From: Methylorubrum extorquens
GTDB lineage: Bacteria > Pseudomonadota > Alphaproteobacteria > Rhizobiales > Beijerinckiaceae
DNA length: 64,000 nucleotides
Direction: 5' to 3'
Assembly: GCF_024169925.1 (NCBI RefSeq)
Contig: NZ_JALJXF010000001.1
Span: 3,974,001 to 4,038,000, forward strand
Shown here in pieces: positions 38,583-46,906 of this stretch. Position numbers and translations under genes: made by a program. The stretch's first letter is position 1. Each line of letters begins with the position of its first letter. The notes under the pieces are model-generated. The model saw only the letters and a program-made list of their open reading frames with translations. It was not told where the DNA came from and did not search any database.

Positions 38583-38728
38583 GGCGAGACCGGGCTACGG
38601 CGCCCGCTTCCCGTTATCGGATTGAGTGCGCGATCACGTGCGAAACAGGGCCCATCGACGCGCAGGAACGGCGGCGGACCCTGGTTCGGTCTCGGGTGGT
38701 CGTCGTGGAAAGGGCCGGGATCACCGGC

Positions 38729-38917
38729 TCAGCGGTGATAGGGCCACGCGGTCGCGGAGAAGGACAGGCGGCTGGCCCCCTCGTGGAAGGCGCGGGCCTG
38801 ACCGGCGGCCGTGCGTCCGGCGCGGACGAGGGCGGCGAGGAGTGTGATGATGCCCGGATCGCGATCGATCGTCTCGATTTCGGGATGGATGGACGGTGCG
38901 GTGAGGACGGTCAGCAT
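38729..38917 (-). CDS. Small hypothetical protein, 62 residues
   Basis: Starts MLTVLTAPSIHPEIETIDRD, then PGIITLLAALVRAGRTAAGQ and a C-terminal half ending FSATAWPYHR. AAGGAA lies nine bases before the ATG, a good ribosome binding site, and the region upstream is less GC-rich (possible promoter). No known family is recognised; no signal or membrane segment. Without this ORF the 607-bp gap between the GNAT and homospermidine synthase would be empty. The rest of that gap shows nothing else. Confidence 0.5.
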   Translation of the reverse strand: MLTVLTAPSIHPEIETIDRDPGIITLLAALVRAGRTAAGQARAFHEGASRLSFSATAWPYHR

Positions 38918-39189
38918 GGTGCGAGTTCCTTGTGCGTGCTGTCGGCCTTGAGCGTCACTCCCTTGTTGCGGTGCAGCATAAGCCGACTTTTCGGCGCACG
39001 CCTCCGACGCCATCCGGTCCCAGACCTGCACTCACCTCATAGCTGAAACCCTGGAATCTTCACCGTTCCGCAACATCCGAACGGATCGACCGGTTGACCG
39101 GCAGACGTCGAACCGTCATCCGCTCGTCACTTCCAAGCATCAATCACGCCGCTCTCAAACAACGAGCAGCCCGACAGGAGTGTCCGCGC

Positions 39190-40638
39190 ATGTCCGATGG
39201 CCCGAAGAAGGATTGGCCCGTCCACGGTCGCATCACCGGCCCGATCGTGATGATCGGCTTCGGCTCGATCGGCCGGGGCACCCTGCCCCTCATCGAGCGC
39301 CATTTCGAGTACGACCGCGCCCGCTTCACCGTGATCGATCCGGTCGATACCCATAAGGATCTGGCCGAGAAGCACGGCCTGCGCTTCGAGACGGTCGCGC
39401 TGACGAAGGAGAATTACCGCGACGTCCTCACGCCGCTCCTCACCGAGGGCGGCGGCCAGGGCTTCTGCGTGAACCTCTCGGTCGACACCTCCTCGCGCGA
39501 CATCCTCGAACTCTGCCGCGAACTCGGCGCGCTCTACATCGACACGGTGGCCGAGCCCTGGGCCGGCTTCTACTTCGACAAGGATCTGAGCCAGGCCGAC
39601 CGCACCAACTACGCGCTCCGCGAGAACATCCTCGCCGCCCGCCGCGCCGCCCCCGGCGGCACGACCGCCGTGTCGTGCTGCGGCGCCAATCCCGGCATGG
39701 TCTCGTGGTTCGTCAAGCAGGCGCTCCTGAACATCGCGGCGGATACGGGCGTCACCGATCCGGAGCCCAAATCCCGCGAGGAGTGGGCCGGGCTGATGCA
39801 GAAGCTCGGCGTCAGGGGCGTCCACATCGCCGAGCGCGACACCCAGCGCGCCAAGAACCCCAAGCCCCAGGGCGTGTTCGTCAATACTTGGTCGGTAGAG
39901 GGCTTCGTCTCCGAGGGCAACCAGCCGGCCGAACTCGGCTGGGGCACGCACGAGACCTGGAAGCCCGCCAATGCCGAGGAGCAGACCAAGGGCTCGCGCT
40001 GCGCGATCTTCCTGCTCCAGCCCGGCGCCGACACCCGCGTGCGCTCCTGGACCCCGACCGCGCAGGCGCAGTTCGGCTTCCTCGTGACCCACAACGAGGC
40101 GATCTCGATCGCGGACTACTACACGGTCCGCGAGGGCAGTGAGGCGGTCTACCGCCCGACCTGCCACTACGCCTATCACCCGGCCAACGACGCCGTGCTC
40201 TCGCTGCACGAGATGTGGGGCAACGCCGGCAAGGTGCAGGAGCGCCAGCACATCCTCGACGAGAACGAGATCGTCGACGGCATCGACGAGCTGGGCGTCC
40301 TCCTCTACGGCCACAAGAAGAACGCCTACTGGTACGGCTCGCAGCTCTCCATCGAGGAGACCCGGCGGATCGCCCCCTACCAGAACGCGACCGGCCTGCA
40401 GGTGACGAGCGCCGTGCTCGCCGGCATGGTCTGGGCACTGGAGAACCCGGAGGCCGGCATCGTCGAGGCCGACGAGATCGACTTCCGCCGCTGCCTGGAA
40501 GTGCAGACGCCGTATCTCGGCCCGGTCGTGGGCGTCTACACCGACTGGACCCCGCTCACCGACCGCCCCGGCCTGTTCCCGGAGGACATCGACCCGAGCG
40601 ATCCTTGGCAGTTCCGCAACGTGCTCGTGCACGGCTGA
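39190..40638 (+). CDS. hss: Homospermidine synthase
   Basis: NAD-dependent enzyme that combines two putrescine units (or putrescine and spermidine) into sym-homospermidine. 482 residues. The Rossmann loop IVMIGFGSIGRGTLPLIERHF lies near residues 20-40; further family stretches are YIDTVAEPWAGFYFD, CGANPGMVSWFVKQALL, NTWSVEGFVSEGNQPAELGWGTHE and RPTCHYAYHPANDAVLSLHEM. CAGGAG is spaced nine bases before the ATG at 39190; the frame is open 32 codons upstream without support. It uses the product of the ornithine decarboxylase 1.3 kb upstream. A good intrinsic terminator follows. Confidence 0.95.
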   Translation: MSDGPKKDWPVHGRITGPIVMIGFGSIGRGTLPLIERHFEYDRARFTVIDPVDTHKDLAEKHGLRFETVALTKENYRDVLTPLLTEGGGQGFCVNLSVDTSSRDILELCRELGALYIDTVAEPWAGFYFDKDLSQADRTNYALRENILAARRAAPGGTTAVSCCGANPGMVSWFVKQALLNIAADTGVTDPEPKSREEWAGLMQKLGVRGVHIAERDTQRAKNPKPQGVFVNTWSVEGFVSEGNQPAELGWGTHETWKPANAEEQTKGSRCAIFLLQPGADTRVRSWTPTAQAQFGFLVTHNEAISIADYYTVREGSEAVYRPTCHYAYHPANDAVLSLHEMWGNAGKVQERQHILDENEIVDGIDELGVLLYGHKKNAYWYGSQLSIEETRRIAPYQNATGLQVTSAVLAGMVWALENPEAGIVEADEIDFRRCLEVQTPYLGPVVGVYTDWTPLTDRPGLFPEDIDPSDPWQFRNVLVHG

Positions 40639-40663
40639 GGGTTCTTCGAACGAAAGCTTTGAG

Positions 40664-40693
40664 GGGCCGCCCTGTCCGGGGCGGCCCTTTTTT
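40664..40693 (+). terminator. Intrinsic terminator after homospermidine synthase
   Basis: GGGCCGCC (40664-40671) pairs with GGCGGCCC (40680-40687) around an 8-nt loop and is followed directly by TTTTTT. This is one of the two clearest rho-independent terminators in the window. Confidence 0.9.
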
Positions 40694-40728
40694 GTTACGG
40701 TGCGTGCCTTCGCACAGGAGGCTGAGCG

Positions 40729-41289
40729 ATGGCTGTCGCCGCGCGTCGCGATACCCGCATGCGGGTCGCCGAGTATCGGGACTGGGCCGCCGCGCGTCCG
40801 GACGACGAGCGCTGGGAACTGATCGAAGGCGTGCCGCTGTTGATGTCACCCGCCACGGGGCGGCATCAGCGGATCGTCATGAACATCGCCAAGCGTCTCG
40901 ATGATCTCGCCGAGCGCCGTGGCTGCGGCGCCTATCCGGGTCTCGCGATCCTGAGCGAAGCCATGGACGATTACGCGCCGATTCCCGACGTGGTGGTGCA
41001 ATGCGGCGAGCCGCCGAAAGACGGCTATACCGGCGACCCCCTGCTCGTCGTGGAAGTCCTCTCCCCCTCGACCCTCGTGCTCGACCGCGGGCGCAAGACT
41101 GAGTTCTATCAGTCCGTTCCGTCACTCGCCGTCCTCCTGCTCGTGCAGCCGGACGAAGCGCGGGTGGAGGTCTGGCGCCGGGCGCCGGACTGGACGGTTG
41201 AAGTCGCCGGGCCCGGCGCGGTCATCGACCTGCCCGAACTCGGCGGCATGCTGTCCGTGGCGGAGATCCATGCGCGCCTCAGCTTCTGA
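40729..41289 (+). CDS. Uma2 family protein (PD-(D/E)XK nuclease-like), copy 1
   Basis: 186 residues of the Uma2/DUF820 family. The nuclease-like core shows ERWELIEGVPLLMSP, PDVVVQCG (acidic D), LLVVEVLSPST (E), and RGRKTEFYQ (K), the order expected for a PD-(D/E)XK site. AGGAGG precedes the ATG. Real nuclease activity has not been shown for most family members. It is followed by a second, clearly related copy; the two probably arose by tandem duplication. Confidence 0.92.
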   Translation: MAVAARRDTRMRVAEYRDWAAARPDDERWELIEGVPLLMSPATGRHQRIVMNIAKRLDDLAERRGCGAYPGLAILSEAMDDYAPIPDVVVQCGEPPKDGYTGDPLLVVEVLSPSTLVLDRGRKTEFYQSVPSLAVLLLVQPDEARVEVWRRAPDWTVEVAGPGAVIDLPELGGMLSVAEIHARLSF

Positions 41290-41360
41290 CCCCCCGACGC
41301 ACGCCGCTTGCTTGGCTCGGAGGCGGTGCTAGCATCGAGATCGTTTTCGGAGGTCTCACG

Positions 41361-41927
41361 ATGGCGCTCGCCCTTCGGCGCGACCCCGGCATGCGGGTGG
41401 CGGCGTATCAAGCCTGGGTCGCCGACCTTCCGGACGAGGAGCGCTGGGGGTTAATCGACGGCGAGCCGGTGCTGATGGCGCCTCAGAGTGCGCGGCATCA
41501 GCAGATCGTCGCGAACTCGGTCCGGCATCTTCGACCGTTCGGACGCGACCGCGGCTGCCGCGCGATTCCCGGAATCGCTGTGCTGAGCGACAGTATGGAC
41601 ACCTTCGCACCGATCCCCGACGTGGTGGTGCGTTGCGGGCCCTCGTTGAAGGACGGCTATGCCCGCGATCCCGTCCTCGTGGCAGAAGTCCTCTCACCAT
41701 CGACCATGAGCCGGGACCGCGGCCTCAAGACCGACTTTTACCGCAGCATCGCCTCGCTCAAACTGTTCCTGATCGCCTATCAGGACGAGCCGCGTGTCGA
41801 GGTGTGGCGGCGAGAACCCGATAGCGGCTGGGCATTCGAGGCCAGGGACTTGGGCGGCGCGATCGACCTGCCCGAACTCGGCGGCCGCTTGGCCGTTGCC
41901 GAGATCTATGACGACATCGCCTTCTAG
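41361..41927 (+). CDS. Uma2 family protein (PD-(D/E)XK nuclease-like), copy 2
   Basis: 188 residues, closely similar along its length to the upstream copy: RRDPGMRVAAYQAW at the start, ERWGLIDGEPVLMAP, FAPIPDVVVRCG, VLVAEVLSPSTMSRDRGLKTDFY, and IDLPELGGRLAVAEIYDDIAF at the end. All presumed active-site residues (D, E, K) are kept. GGAGG precedes the ATG. Separated from copy 1 by 71 bp and overlapping the next small gene by 20 nt if that gene starts at its ATG. Confidence 0.92.
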   Translation: MALALRRDPGMRVAAYQAWVADLPDEERWGLIDGEPVLMAPQSARHQQIVANSVRHLRPFGRDRGCRAIPGIAVLSDSMDTFAPIPDVVVRCGPSLKDGYARDPVLVAEVLSPSTMSRDRGLKTDFYRSIASLKLFLIAYQDEPRVEVWRREPDSGWAFEARDLGGAIDLPELGGRLAVAEIYDDIAF

Positions 41928-42294
41928 ACGACGAACCCGCGCGGGACCGGCCTTGCCCCATTTCGAAGACTTCTACGCCAACAAGCTGCGCGGCTCGCTC
42001 GGGGTCACCGATGCGGAATCGGTGCTCGACCTGCGCGGGACCAACCGCCCGACCGCGGAGGCCTCGCTGACCGACATGCTGGAGCGCAGCCGCTTCGCCA
42101 AGGGCAAGACCGTGGCGATCCGCCTCGATCCGCCGCCGGAGGGCGGGGGCGAGACCCTGTTCCAGCCGATCGGGCGCCAGCTCCTCGACGCCAAGCGCCG
42201 CGGCTGGATTGAGCGGCTCCAGACGCTGCCGTCAGGCGACGGGCTCGGCTTCTACGTGGCGCTGGCGGGCAAGCCCGACCGCGAGCGCGACTGA
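41908..42294 (+). CDS. Small hypothetical protein with Smr-like motif
   Basis: 128 residues from the ATG at 41908, or 113 from a TTG at 41953 (PHFEDFYANKLRG). The segment VLDLRGTNRPTAEASLTDMLERS resembles the LDLHG/LDLRG strand-helix of Smr (small MutS-related) domains, but the usual GxG glycine-rich motif that follows is not clear, so the family call is weak. No signal or membrane segment. It overlaps the second Uma2 gene and ends 6 nt before the DUF1206 gene, so the four genes from 40729 may form one transcript. Confidence 0.6.
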   Translation: MTTSPSRRRTRAGPALPHFEDFYANKLRGSLGVTDAESVLDLRGTNRPTAEASLTDMLERSRFAKGKTVAIRLDPPPEGGGETLFQPIGRQLLDAKRRGWIERLQTLPSGDGLGFYVALAGKPDRERD

Positions 42295-42300
42295 ACCGGG

Positions 42301-43152
42301 ATGGCTTGGAGTCGGAACGACAACGCCTTGGAGCACCTCGCCCGCTTCGGCTACGGCGCGCGCGGCTTCGTCTACTGCGTCGTGGGGGCGCTCGCCGTGC
42401 TCGCCGCCCTCGGACAGGGCGGCTCGGCCGGCGACAGCAAGAGCGCAATCCGTGCCGTGCTCGGCGGCCCGTTCGGCGCCGTCGTCGTCGGGCTGATCGC
42501 GCTGGGGCTCGCGGGCTTCGCCGTATGGCGCTTGTTCGAAGGCGTGACAGATGCGGACCGGCGCGGGCGCTCGCCGAAGGCGCTCGCCGTGCGCGGCGCC
42601 CACCTGATCAGCGCCGTGATCTATGCCGGCCTCAGCCTCACCGCCGCCCGCCTCGCCTTCGGCATCGGCCGCGCCTCGGCCGGCGGCGACGGTGTGCGGG
42701 ACTGGACCAAGTGGCTGCTCGACCAGCCCCTCGGCCCCTGGCTCGTCGGGATCGTCGGGCTCGGCATCGCCGCCGCCGGGATCGGCTACGCCGCCAAGGC
42801 CTGGAAGGGCAACGTCACCGAACGACTCTCCCTTCCCGCCGGCTCCGAGGCCTGGATCGACCAGCTCGGCCGGTTCGGCTACGCGGCGCGAGGGCTCGTC
42901 TTCCTGATGATCGGCGGCTTCGTCCTCACCGCAGCCTGGACGCAGGCCTCTTCCGACGCCTCGGGGCTCTCGGGCGCCTTCTCGGCGCTGCGGGCGCAAC
43001 CCTACGGCTGGGTGCTGCTCGCCATCGTCGCCGCCGGCCACTTCGCCTTCGGCGCCTTCGGCCTGATCCAGGCCCGCTATCGCCACATCGACGCCCCGGA
43101 TCTCGACGAAGGGGATGGGGCGGTGGCCAAGGCGGTCCGCGCCGCGCGTTGA
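42301..43152 (+). CDS. DUF1206 family integral membrane protein
   Basis: 283 residues with about six membrane helices in three internal repeats of roughly 80-90 residues. Each repeat has a Tyr/Arg-Gly helix pair: LARFGYGARGFVYCVVGALAV, VRGAHLISAVIYAGLSLTAARL and LGRFGYAARGLVFLMIGGFVL. Family function is unknown. The start at 42301 follows the previous gene by 6 nt. The ending is short and charged (DLDEGDGAVAKAVRAAR). Confidence 0.9.
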   Translation: MAWSRNDNALEHLARFGYGARGFVYCVVGALAVLAALGQGGSAGDSKSAIRAVLGGPFGAVVVGLIALGLAGFAVWRLFEGVTDADRRGRSPKALAVRGAHLISAVIYAGLSLTAARLAFGIGRASAGGDGVRDWTKWLLDQPLGPWLVGIVGLGIAAAGIGYAAKAWKGNVTERLSLPAGSEAWIDQLGRFGYAARGLVFLMIGGFVLTAAWTQASSDASGLSGAFSALRAQPYGWVLLAIVAAGHFAFGAFGLIQARYRHIDAPDLDEGDGAVAKAVRAAR

Positions 43153-43190
43153 CAATCCCCCCGGTCGGCGCCGATACCGCGCTCCGCCTG

Positions 43191-43241
43191 GAGCATCGGC
43201 CTTGTGCCGAAAACCGGTCTCCATCGTTCGGGCCGATGCTC
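43191..43241. repeat. Single-hairpin intergenic repeat related to copies A and B
   Basis: GAGCATCGGC (43191-43200) and GCCGATGCTC (43232-43241) form a perfect 10-bp stem. The interior has CCGAA (43207-43211) and TTCGG (43227-43231), plus ACCGG, so it has the same outer-inner layout as hairpin 1 of the element at 10891. It ends 14 nt before the next gene start. Confidence 0.75.
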
Positions 43242-43255
43242 TGACACGAAGCACC

Positions 43256-45244
43256 ATGCAGAAGCGCACCTTCAAGACGGCGGTGATGGTCGTCCATGAC
43301 CTCGCCGCGACCGCGGCGGCCGTGGTGCTGACCTTCGTCTTTCGCTTTCAGGACGGAGCGCTGGCCGAGCGCCTGCACGCGCTGCCGCTGCTGCTGCCGC
43401 CGTTCCTGGCCTATGCCGGGCTGATCTACGCATGGTTCCGGCTCTATCGCACCAAGTGGCGCTTCGCCTCGCTGCCCGACCTCGCGGGCATCGTGCGCGC
43501 GGCCAGCGTCACCGCGCTGACTCTGCTCGTCCTCGACTACGTGCTGGTCTCCTCGAACCTCTACGGGTTCTACTTCTTCGGAAAGGTCGCGATCCTCCTC
43601 TATTGGGTCTTGCAGATCTTCCTGCTCGGCGGGCCGCGGCTGGCCTTCCGCTACCTGAAATACGCCCGCTCGCGGCAGAGCCAGGCGCGGGCCGCCACCA
43701 CGCCGACGCTGCTGCTCGGCCGCGGCGCCGACATCGAGATCGTGCTGCGGGCCATCGAATCCGGCTCGGTCAAGCGCCTCTCCCCGAAGGGCATCCTCTC
43801 GCCGCGGGCGGACGAAGCGGGCCAGATGATGCGCGGCGTGCCCGTGCTCGGTGGGTTTCGCGATCTCGAACAGGTGGTGGCGGATCTCGCCAACCGCGGC
43901 CTGCCGGTGCGCCGGCTGGTGGCGACGCCGAGCGCGCTGGCGCCCGAATCCGAGCCCGATGACCTCATCGCCCGCGCCCGGCGGCTCGGCCTGCCGCTCG
44001 CCCGCGTCACCAGCCTCGGCGAGGGGATGCGCGACGCCGAACTCGCGCCGTTGGAAATCGAGGATCTGCTCCTGCGACCCACCGTCGCCATCGACCGGCC
44101 GCGGCTGGAAAACTTCCTCACCGGCGCCCGCGTGGTCGTGACCGGCGGCGGTGGTTCGATCGGTGCAGAGATTTGCGCCCGCGCCGTCGCCTTCGGCGCT
44201 TCGGCCTTGCTCGTCATCGAGAATTCGGAGCCGGCGCTGCACGCCGTCCTCAACGGCCCCGCCCTGCTCCACGCCGAGGCCGCGGTCGAGGGTGCGCTCG
44301 CCGATATCCGCGACCGCGAGCGGCTGCACGCCATCCTCCGCGATTTCCGGCCGACCTACGTCTTCCACGCCGCCGCTCTGAAGCAGGTGCCCTATCTCGA
44401 GCGCGACTGGGCCGAGGGCATCAAGACCAACGTGTTCGGCTCGATCAACGTCGCCGAGGCGACGGTGGCCGCGGGCGCCCGCGCCCTGGTGATGATCTCG
44501 ACCGACAAGGCGATCGAACCGGTCTCGCAGCTCGGCGTCACCAAGCGCTTCGCCGAGATGGTGGCCCAATCGCTTGACGCGGAACGCAGTGGCGCGGAGG
44601 CGACCCGGCTCATCGCCGTGCGCTTCGGCAACGTGCTGGGCTCGGCCGGCTCCGTAGTGCCGGTGTTCAAGGCGCAGATCGCCCGCGGCGGCCCCGTTAC
44701 GGTGACCCATGCCGAGATGGTGCGCTACTTCATGACCGTGCGCGAGGCCTCCGACCTCGTGCTTACGGCGGCCTCCCACGCCGATGCGGAGGGGCGCGGC
44801 GATACCGGCGATCAGCGCGCGGCGGTCTACGTGCTGAAGATGGGCCAGCCGGTGCGCATCCGGGATCTCGCAGAGCGGATGATCCGGCTCGCAGGCTTCG
44901 AGCCCGGCGAGGACATCGAGATCCAGGTCACCGGCGCGCGCCCGGGCGAGCGGCTCAACGAGATCCTGTTCGCGAAGGAGGAGCCGCGCGTGACGCTCGC
45001 CGGCATCGAGGGCGTGATGGCGGCCAAGCCCGTCTTCGCCGACCGCACCGTGCTGGAAGGGTGGATCGCGCGCCTGCACGAGGCCGTGGCCGCGGGGGAC
45101 CGGGCGGCGGCGGAGGCGGTGTTCGAGGAGGCGATCCCGGATTTTCGCAATCGCGCCGGGGCCGTTCCGAACGCGAAGCCTGAGAACCGTGCCGTCGAGC
45201 CCGAGTCGTCAACCGTGCCGCTTCCACAGCCGACGAACGCTTAG
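43256..45244 (+). CDS. Membrane-anchored nucleotide-sugar 4,6-dehydratase/epimerase (WbpM/CapD-like)
   Basis: 662 residues. About four N-terminal membrane helices (residues 5-130) are followed by a CoA-binding-like region and a C-terminal SDR domain. The NAD loop is VTGGGGSIGAEICARA (glycine loop 297-303); VFHAAALKQVPYLE and MISTDKAIEPVSQLGVTKRFAE follow. In WbpM the Tyr of the SDR YxxxK is Met; here it is Leu (L426) with K430 kept. Likely makes a UDP-4-keto-6-deoxy sugar from UDP-GlcNAc. Length is nearly that of WbpM (665). The ribosome binding site before the ATG at 43256 is weak. A reductase and an initiating transferase lie 0.7-2.7 kb away. Confidence 0.9.
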   Translation: MQKRTFKTAVMVVHDLAATAAAVVLTFVFRFQDGALAERLHALPLLLPPFLAYAGLIYAWFRLYRTKWRFASLPDLAGIVRAASVTALTLLVLDYVLVSSNLYGFYFFGKVAILLYWVLQIFLLGGPRLAFRYLKYARSRQSQARAATTPTLLLGRGADIEIVLRAIESGSVKRLSPKGILSPRADEAGQMMRGVPVLGGFRDLEQVVADLANRGLPVRRLVATPSALAPESEPDDLIARARRLGLPLARVTSLGEGMRDAELAPLEIEDLLLRPTVAIDRPRLENFLTGARVVVTGGGGSIGAEICARAVAFGASALLVIENSEPALHAVLNGPALLHAEAAVEGALADIRDRERLHAILRDFRPTYVFHAAALKQVPYLERDWAEGIKTNVFGSINVAEATVAAGARALVMISTDKAIEPVSQLGVTKRFAEMVAQSLDAERSGAEATRLIAVRFGNVLGSAGSVVPVFKAQIARGGPVTVTHAEMVRYFMTVREASDLVLTAASHADAEGRGDTGDQRAAVYVLKMGQPVRIRDLAERMIRLAGFEPGEDIEIQVTGARPGERLNEILFAKEEPRVTLAGIEGVMAAKPVFADRTVLEGWIARLHEAVAAGDRAAAEAVFEEAIPDFRNRAGAVPNAKPENRAVEPESSTVPLPQPTNA

Positions 45245-45280
45245 GAAAGGCGCTCCGCCAGCCCTCGGGCCGGCGCTGCG

Positions 45281-45838
45281 CTAACCGATGGTCCTACGCT
45301 TCAGATATCCGAGCGCCGACGACACGGTGGCTCCGGTCGTGCCGGCAACGTCGGAGACCGCATTCAGCGCCGTTGCTCCGAACCCGGCCTCCGATGAATC
45401 GAGGGGCGTTTCTTGCACCGCAGACTCCTCGCGGAGGCGGTTGGCCGCGAGCTGGATGACCCGGCGGTCGTTCTCCATCAGCGCCGCAATGCCGATATCG
45501 GTCATCGCGAGCAGGGTCGCTCCGTCGAGGAACCGCACCTCGATCAGCGCCTTCTGCTTCGGTCCGCTATCGAGGGCACCGAGGCCGGCACCGAGCGCCG
45601 AGGCCGCGACATTGACGGGGACGGACAAATCGAGCTGCTGCGCCAGTGCCAAGCCGCCTCGCAGACCGCCCAGCATCTGACCGAGCGTCGATTGCTTCTC
45701 GCCGACCCCGCCATGCACGACGATCTCCGCAATCGTCTCTGCGCCGCGATCCGAGGGTCCGGGTAGCTTGAACACACCCGTGTCGTACTCACCGCTTCCC
45801 CGGCCGCATTCACCCGCCACGATCGTCAGATCGGCCAT
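45281..45838 (-). CDS. Hypothetical protein, 185 residues
   Basis: Not recognised. No clear signal peptide; one weakly hydrophobic Ala/Gly/Val-rich central stretch (VPVNVAASALGAGLGAL), then a helical half VRFLDGATLLAMTDIGIAALMENDRRVIQLAANRL. The start at 45838 is set by an ATG with a modest GAGAAA upstream. It converges with the dehydratase gene and precedes the O-antigen-type reductase region on the same strand, but with a 133-bp gap. Function unknown. Confidence 0.55.
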   Translation of the reverse strand: MADLTIVAGECGRGSGEYDTGVFKLPGPSDRGAETIAEIVVHGGVGEKQSTLGQMLGGLRGGLALAQQLDLSVPVNVAASALGAGLGALDSGPKQKALIEVRFLDGATLLAMTDIGIAALMENDRRVIQLAANRLREESAVQETPLDSSEAGFGATALNAVSDVAGTTGATVSSALGYLKRRTIG

Positions 45839-45971
45839 GTCCGTGGTTTCTCAAAGTTCGAGCTGGGGTTGCGTACATCTTTCTGCGCCGAAACCGACGA
45901 CAGGGAAATCGAGACGGCACCGCACAGGTCGGATCGGCACCGACGGTGACCGCCCGGCAACAATCCGGGTG

Positions 45972-46895
45972 TCAGTCGCCCGCCCGCGCCAGCGCCGCGA
46001 GCCCATCCCGCGACGCCTGCGCCGGCCGCCAGCCCAGGGCCTCCAGCCCCTCGGCGCGGGCAACAAGCGAGCCGGACAGCCGGTCGAAGGCGGCCTCGCG
46101 GCCGGTGGCGCGGCAGGCGAGGCTGATCAGCGGAACGGGACAGGGCATCAGGCCGGGTCCGCGGCCGAGGCCGGCGCGGAGCGCGGCGAGCATCTCGGGC
46201 AGGGTCAACGGATCGGGATCGGCCACCACCAGCGGACGCCGCAGGGGGCCGGGCGCCTCCAACGCGGTCGCCACCGCGCCCGCGAGACTCTCGACCGAGA
46301 CCAGCGAGCGGCGCCCGGTCAGGCTCGCGAGCGGCAGGGGATAGGGCGTGCGGGCGAGCTTGAGCAGCGCTGCCATGTTGCCCTTCACCCCGGCGCCGTA
46401 GACGAGCACCGGGCGCAGGGCGACCCAATCGAGACCGGTCTCGGCCAGTGCCTCCTCTGCGGCGAGCTTCGAGCGGCCGTAAGGATCGGTCGGCGCGGGC
46501 GCGTCCGCCTCGGAGACGGGCGCCGGGGCGCTCGATCCCACCTGCGCCCGGATCGAGGAGAGGAAGACGAAGCGGCCCACCTTGGCTCGTTGTGCCGCCT
46601 CGGCGAGCTTACGCGTCGCCTCGGTGTTCGAATTGCGAAAGTCGTCCTCGGGTGCGCCGGACATGGCGTGAGCGAGGCCGGCGGAATGCACCACCGCATC
46701 GACCCCGGTAAGCGCAGCGGCCATGTTCATCGGCCGGGCCAGATCGCCGACGACGGCGCCGCTGGCGCCCTCCGGGACCTCCACCGGCCGGCGCAGCAGC
46801 ACGCGGACCCGGTAGCCCCGCTCCGAGAGGGCCCGCAGCAGGTGGCGTCCGATGAAGCCCGTGGCTCCCGTCAGCGCGATCAGCTTTCCGCTCAC
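45972..46895 (-). CDS. NAD-dependent epimerase/reductase (SDR), WbpV/WreQ-like
   Basis: 307 residues. The cofactor loop is LTGATGFIGRHLL (residues 8-20), the catalytic Ser lies in FLSSIRAQVG (113-114) and the Y139xxxK143 pair is in DPYGRSKLAAEEAL. The size and place suit a 4-keto reductase that finishes a 6-deoxy-HexNAc sugar (QuiNAc or FucNAc type) such as WbpV/WbpK or WreQ. Start is a GTG at 46895 with GAGGGG upstream. It follows the initiating transferase by 11 nt on the same strand, so they are co-transcribed. Confidence 0.85.
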   Translation of the reverse strand: MSGKLIALTGATGFIGRHLLRALSERGYRVRVLLRRPVEVPEGASGAVVGDLARPMNMAAALTGVDAVVHSAGLAHAMSGAPEDDFRNSNTEATRKLAEAAQRAKVGRFVFLSSIRAQVGSSAPAPVSEADAPAPTDPYGRSKLAAEEALAETGLDWVALRPVLVYGAGVKGNMAALLKLARTPYPLPLASLTGRRSLVSVESLAGAVATALEAPGPLRRPLVVADPDPLTLPEMLAALRAGLGRGPGLMPCPVPLISLACRATGREAAFDRLSGSLVARAEGLEALGWRPAQASRDGLAALARAGD

Positions 46896-46906
46896 CCGTC
46901 ATCCCC

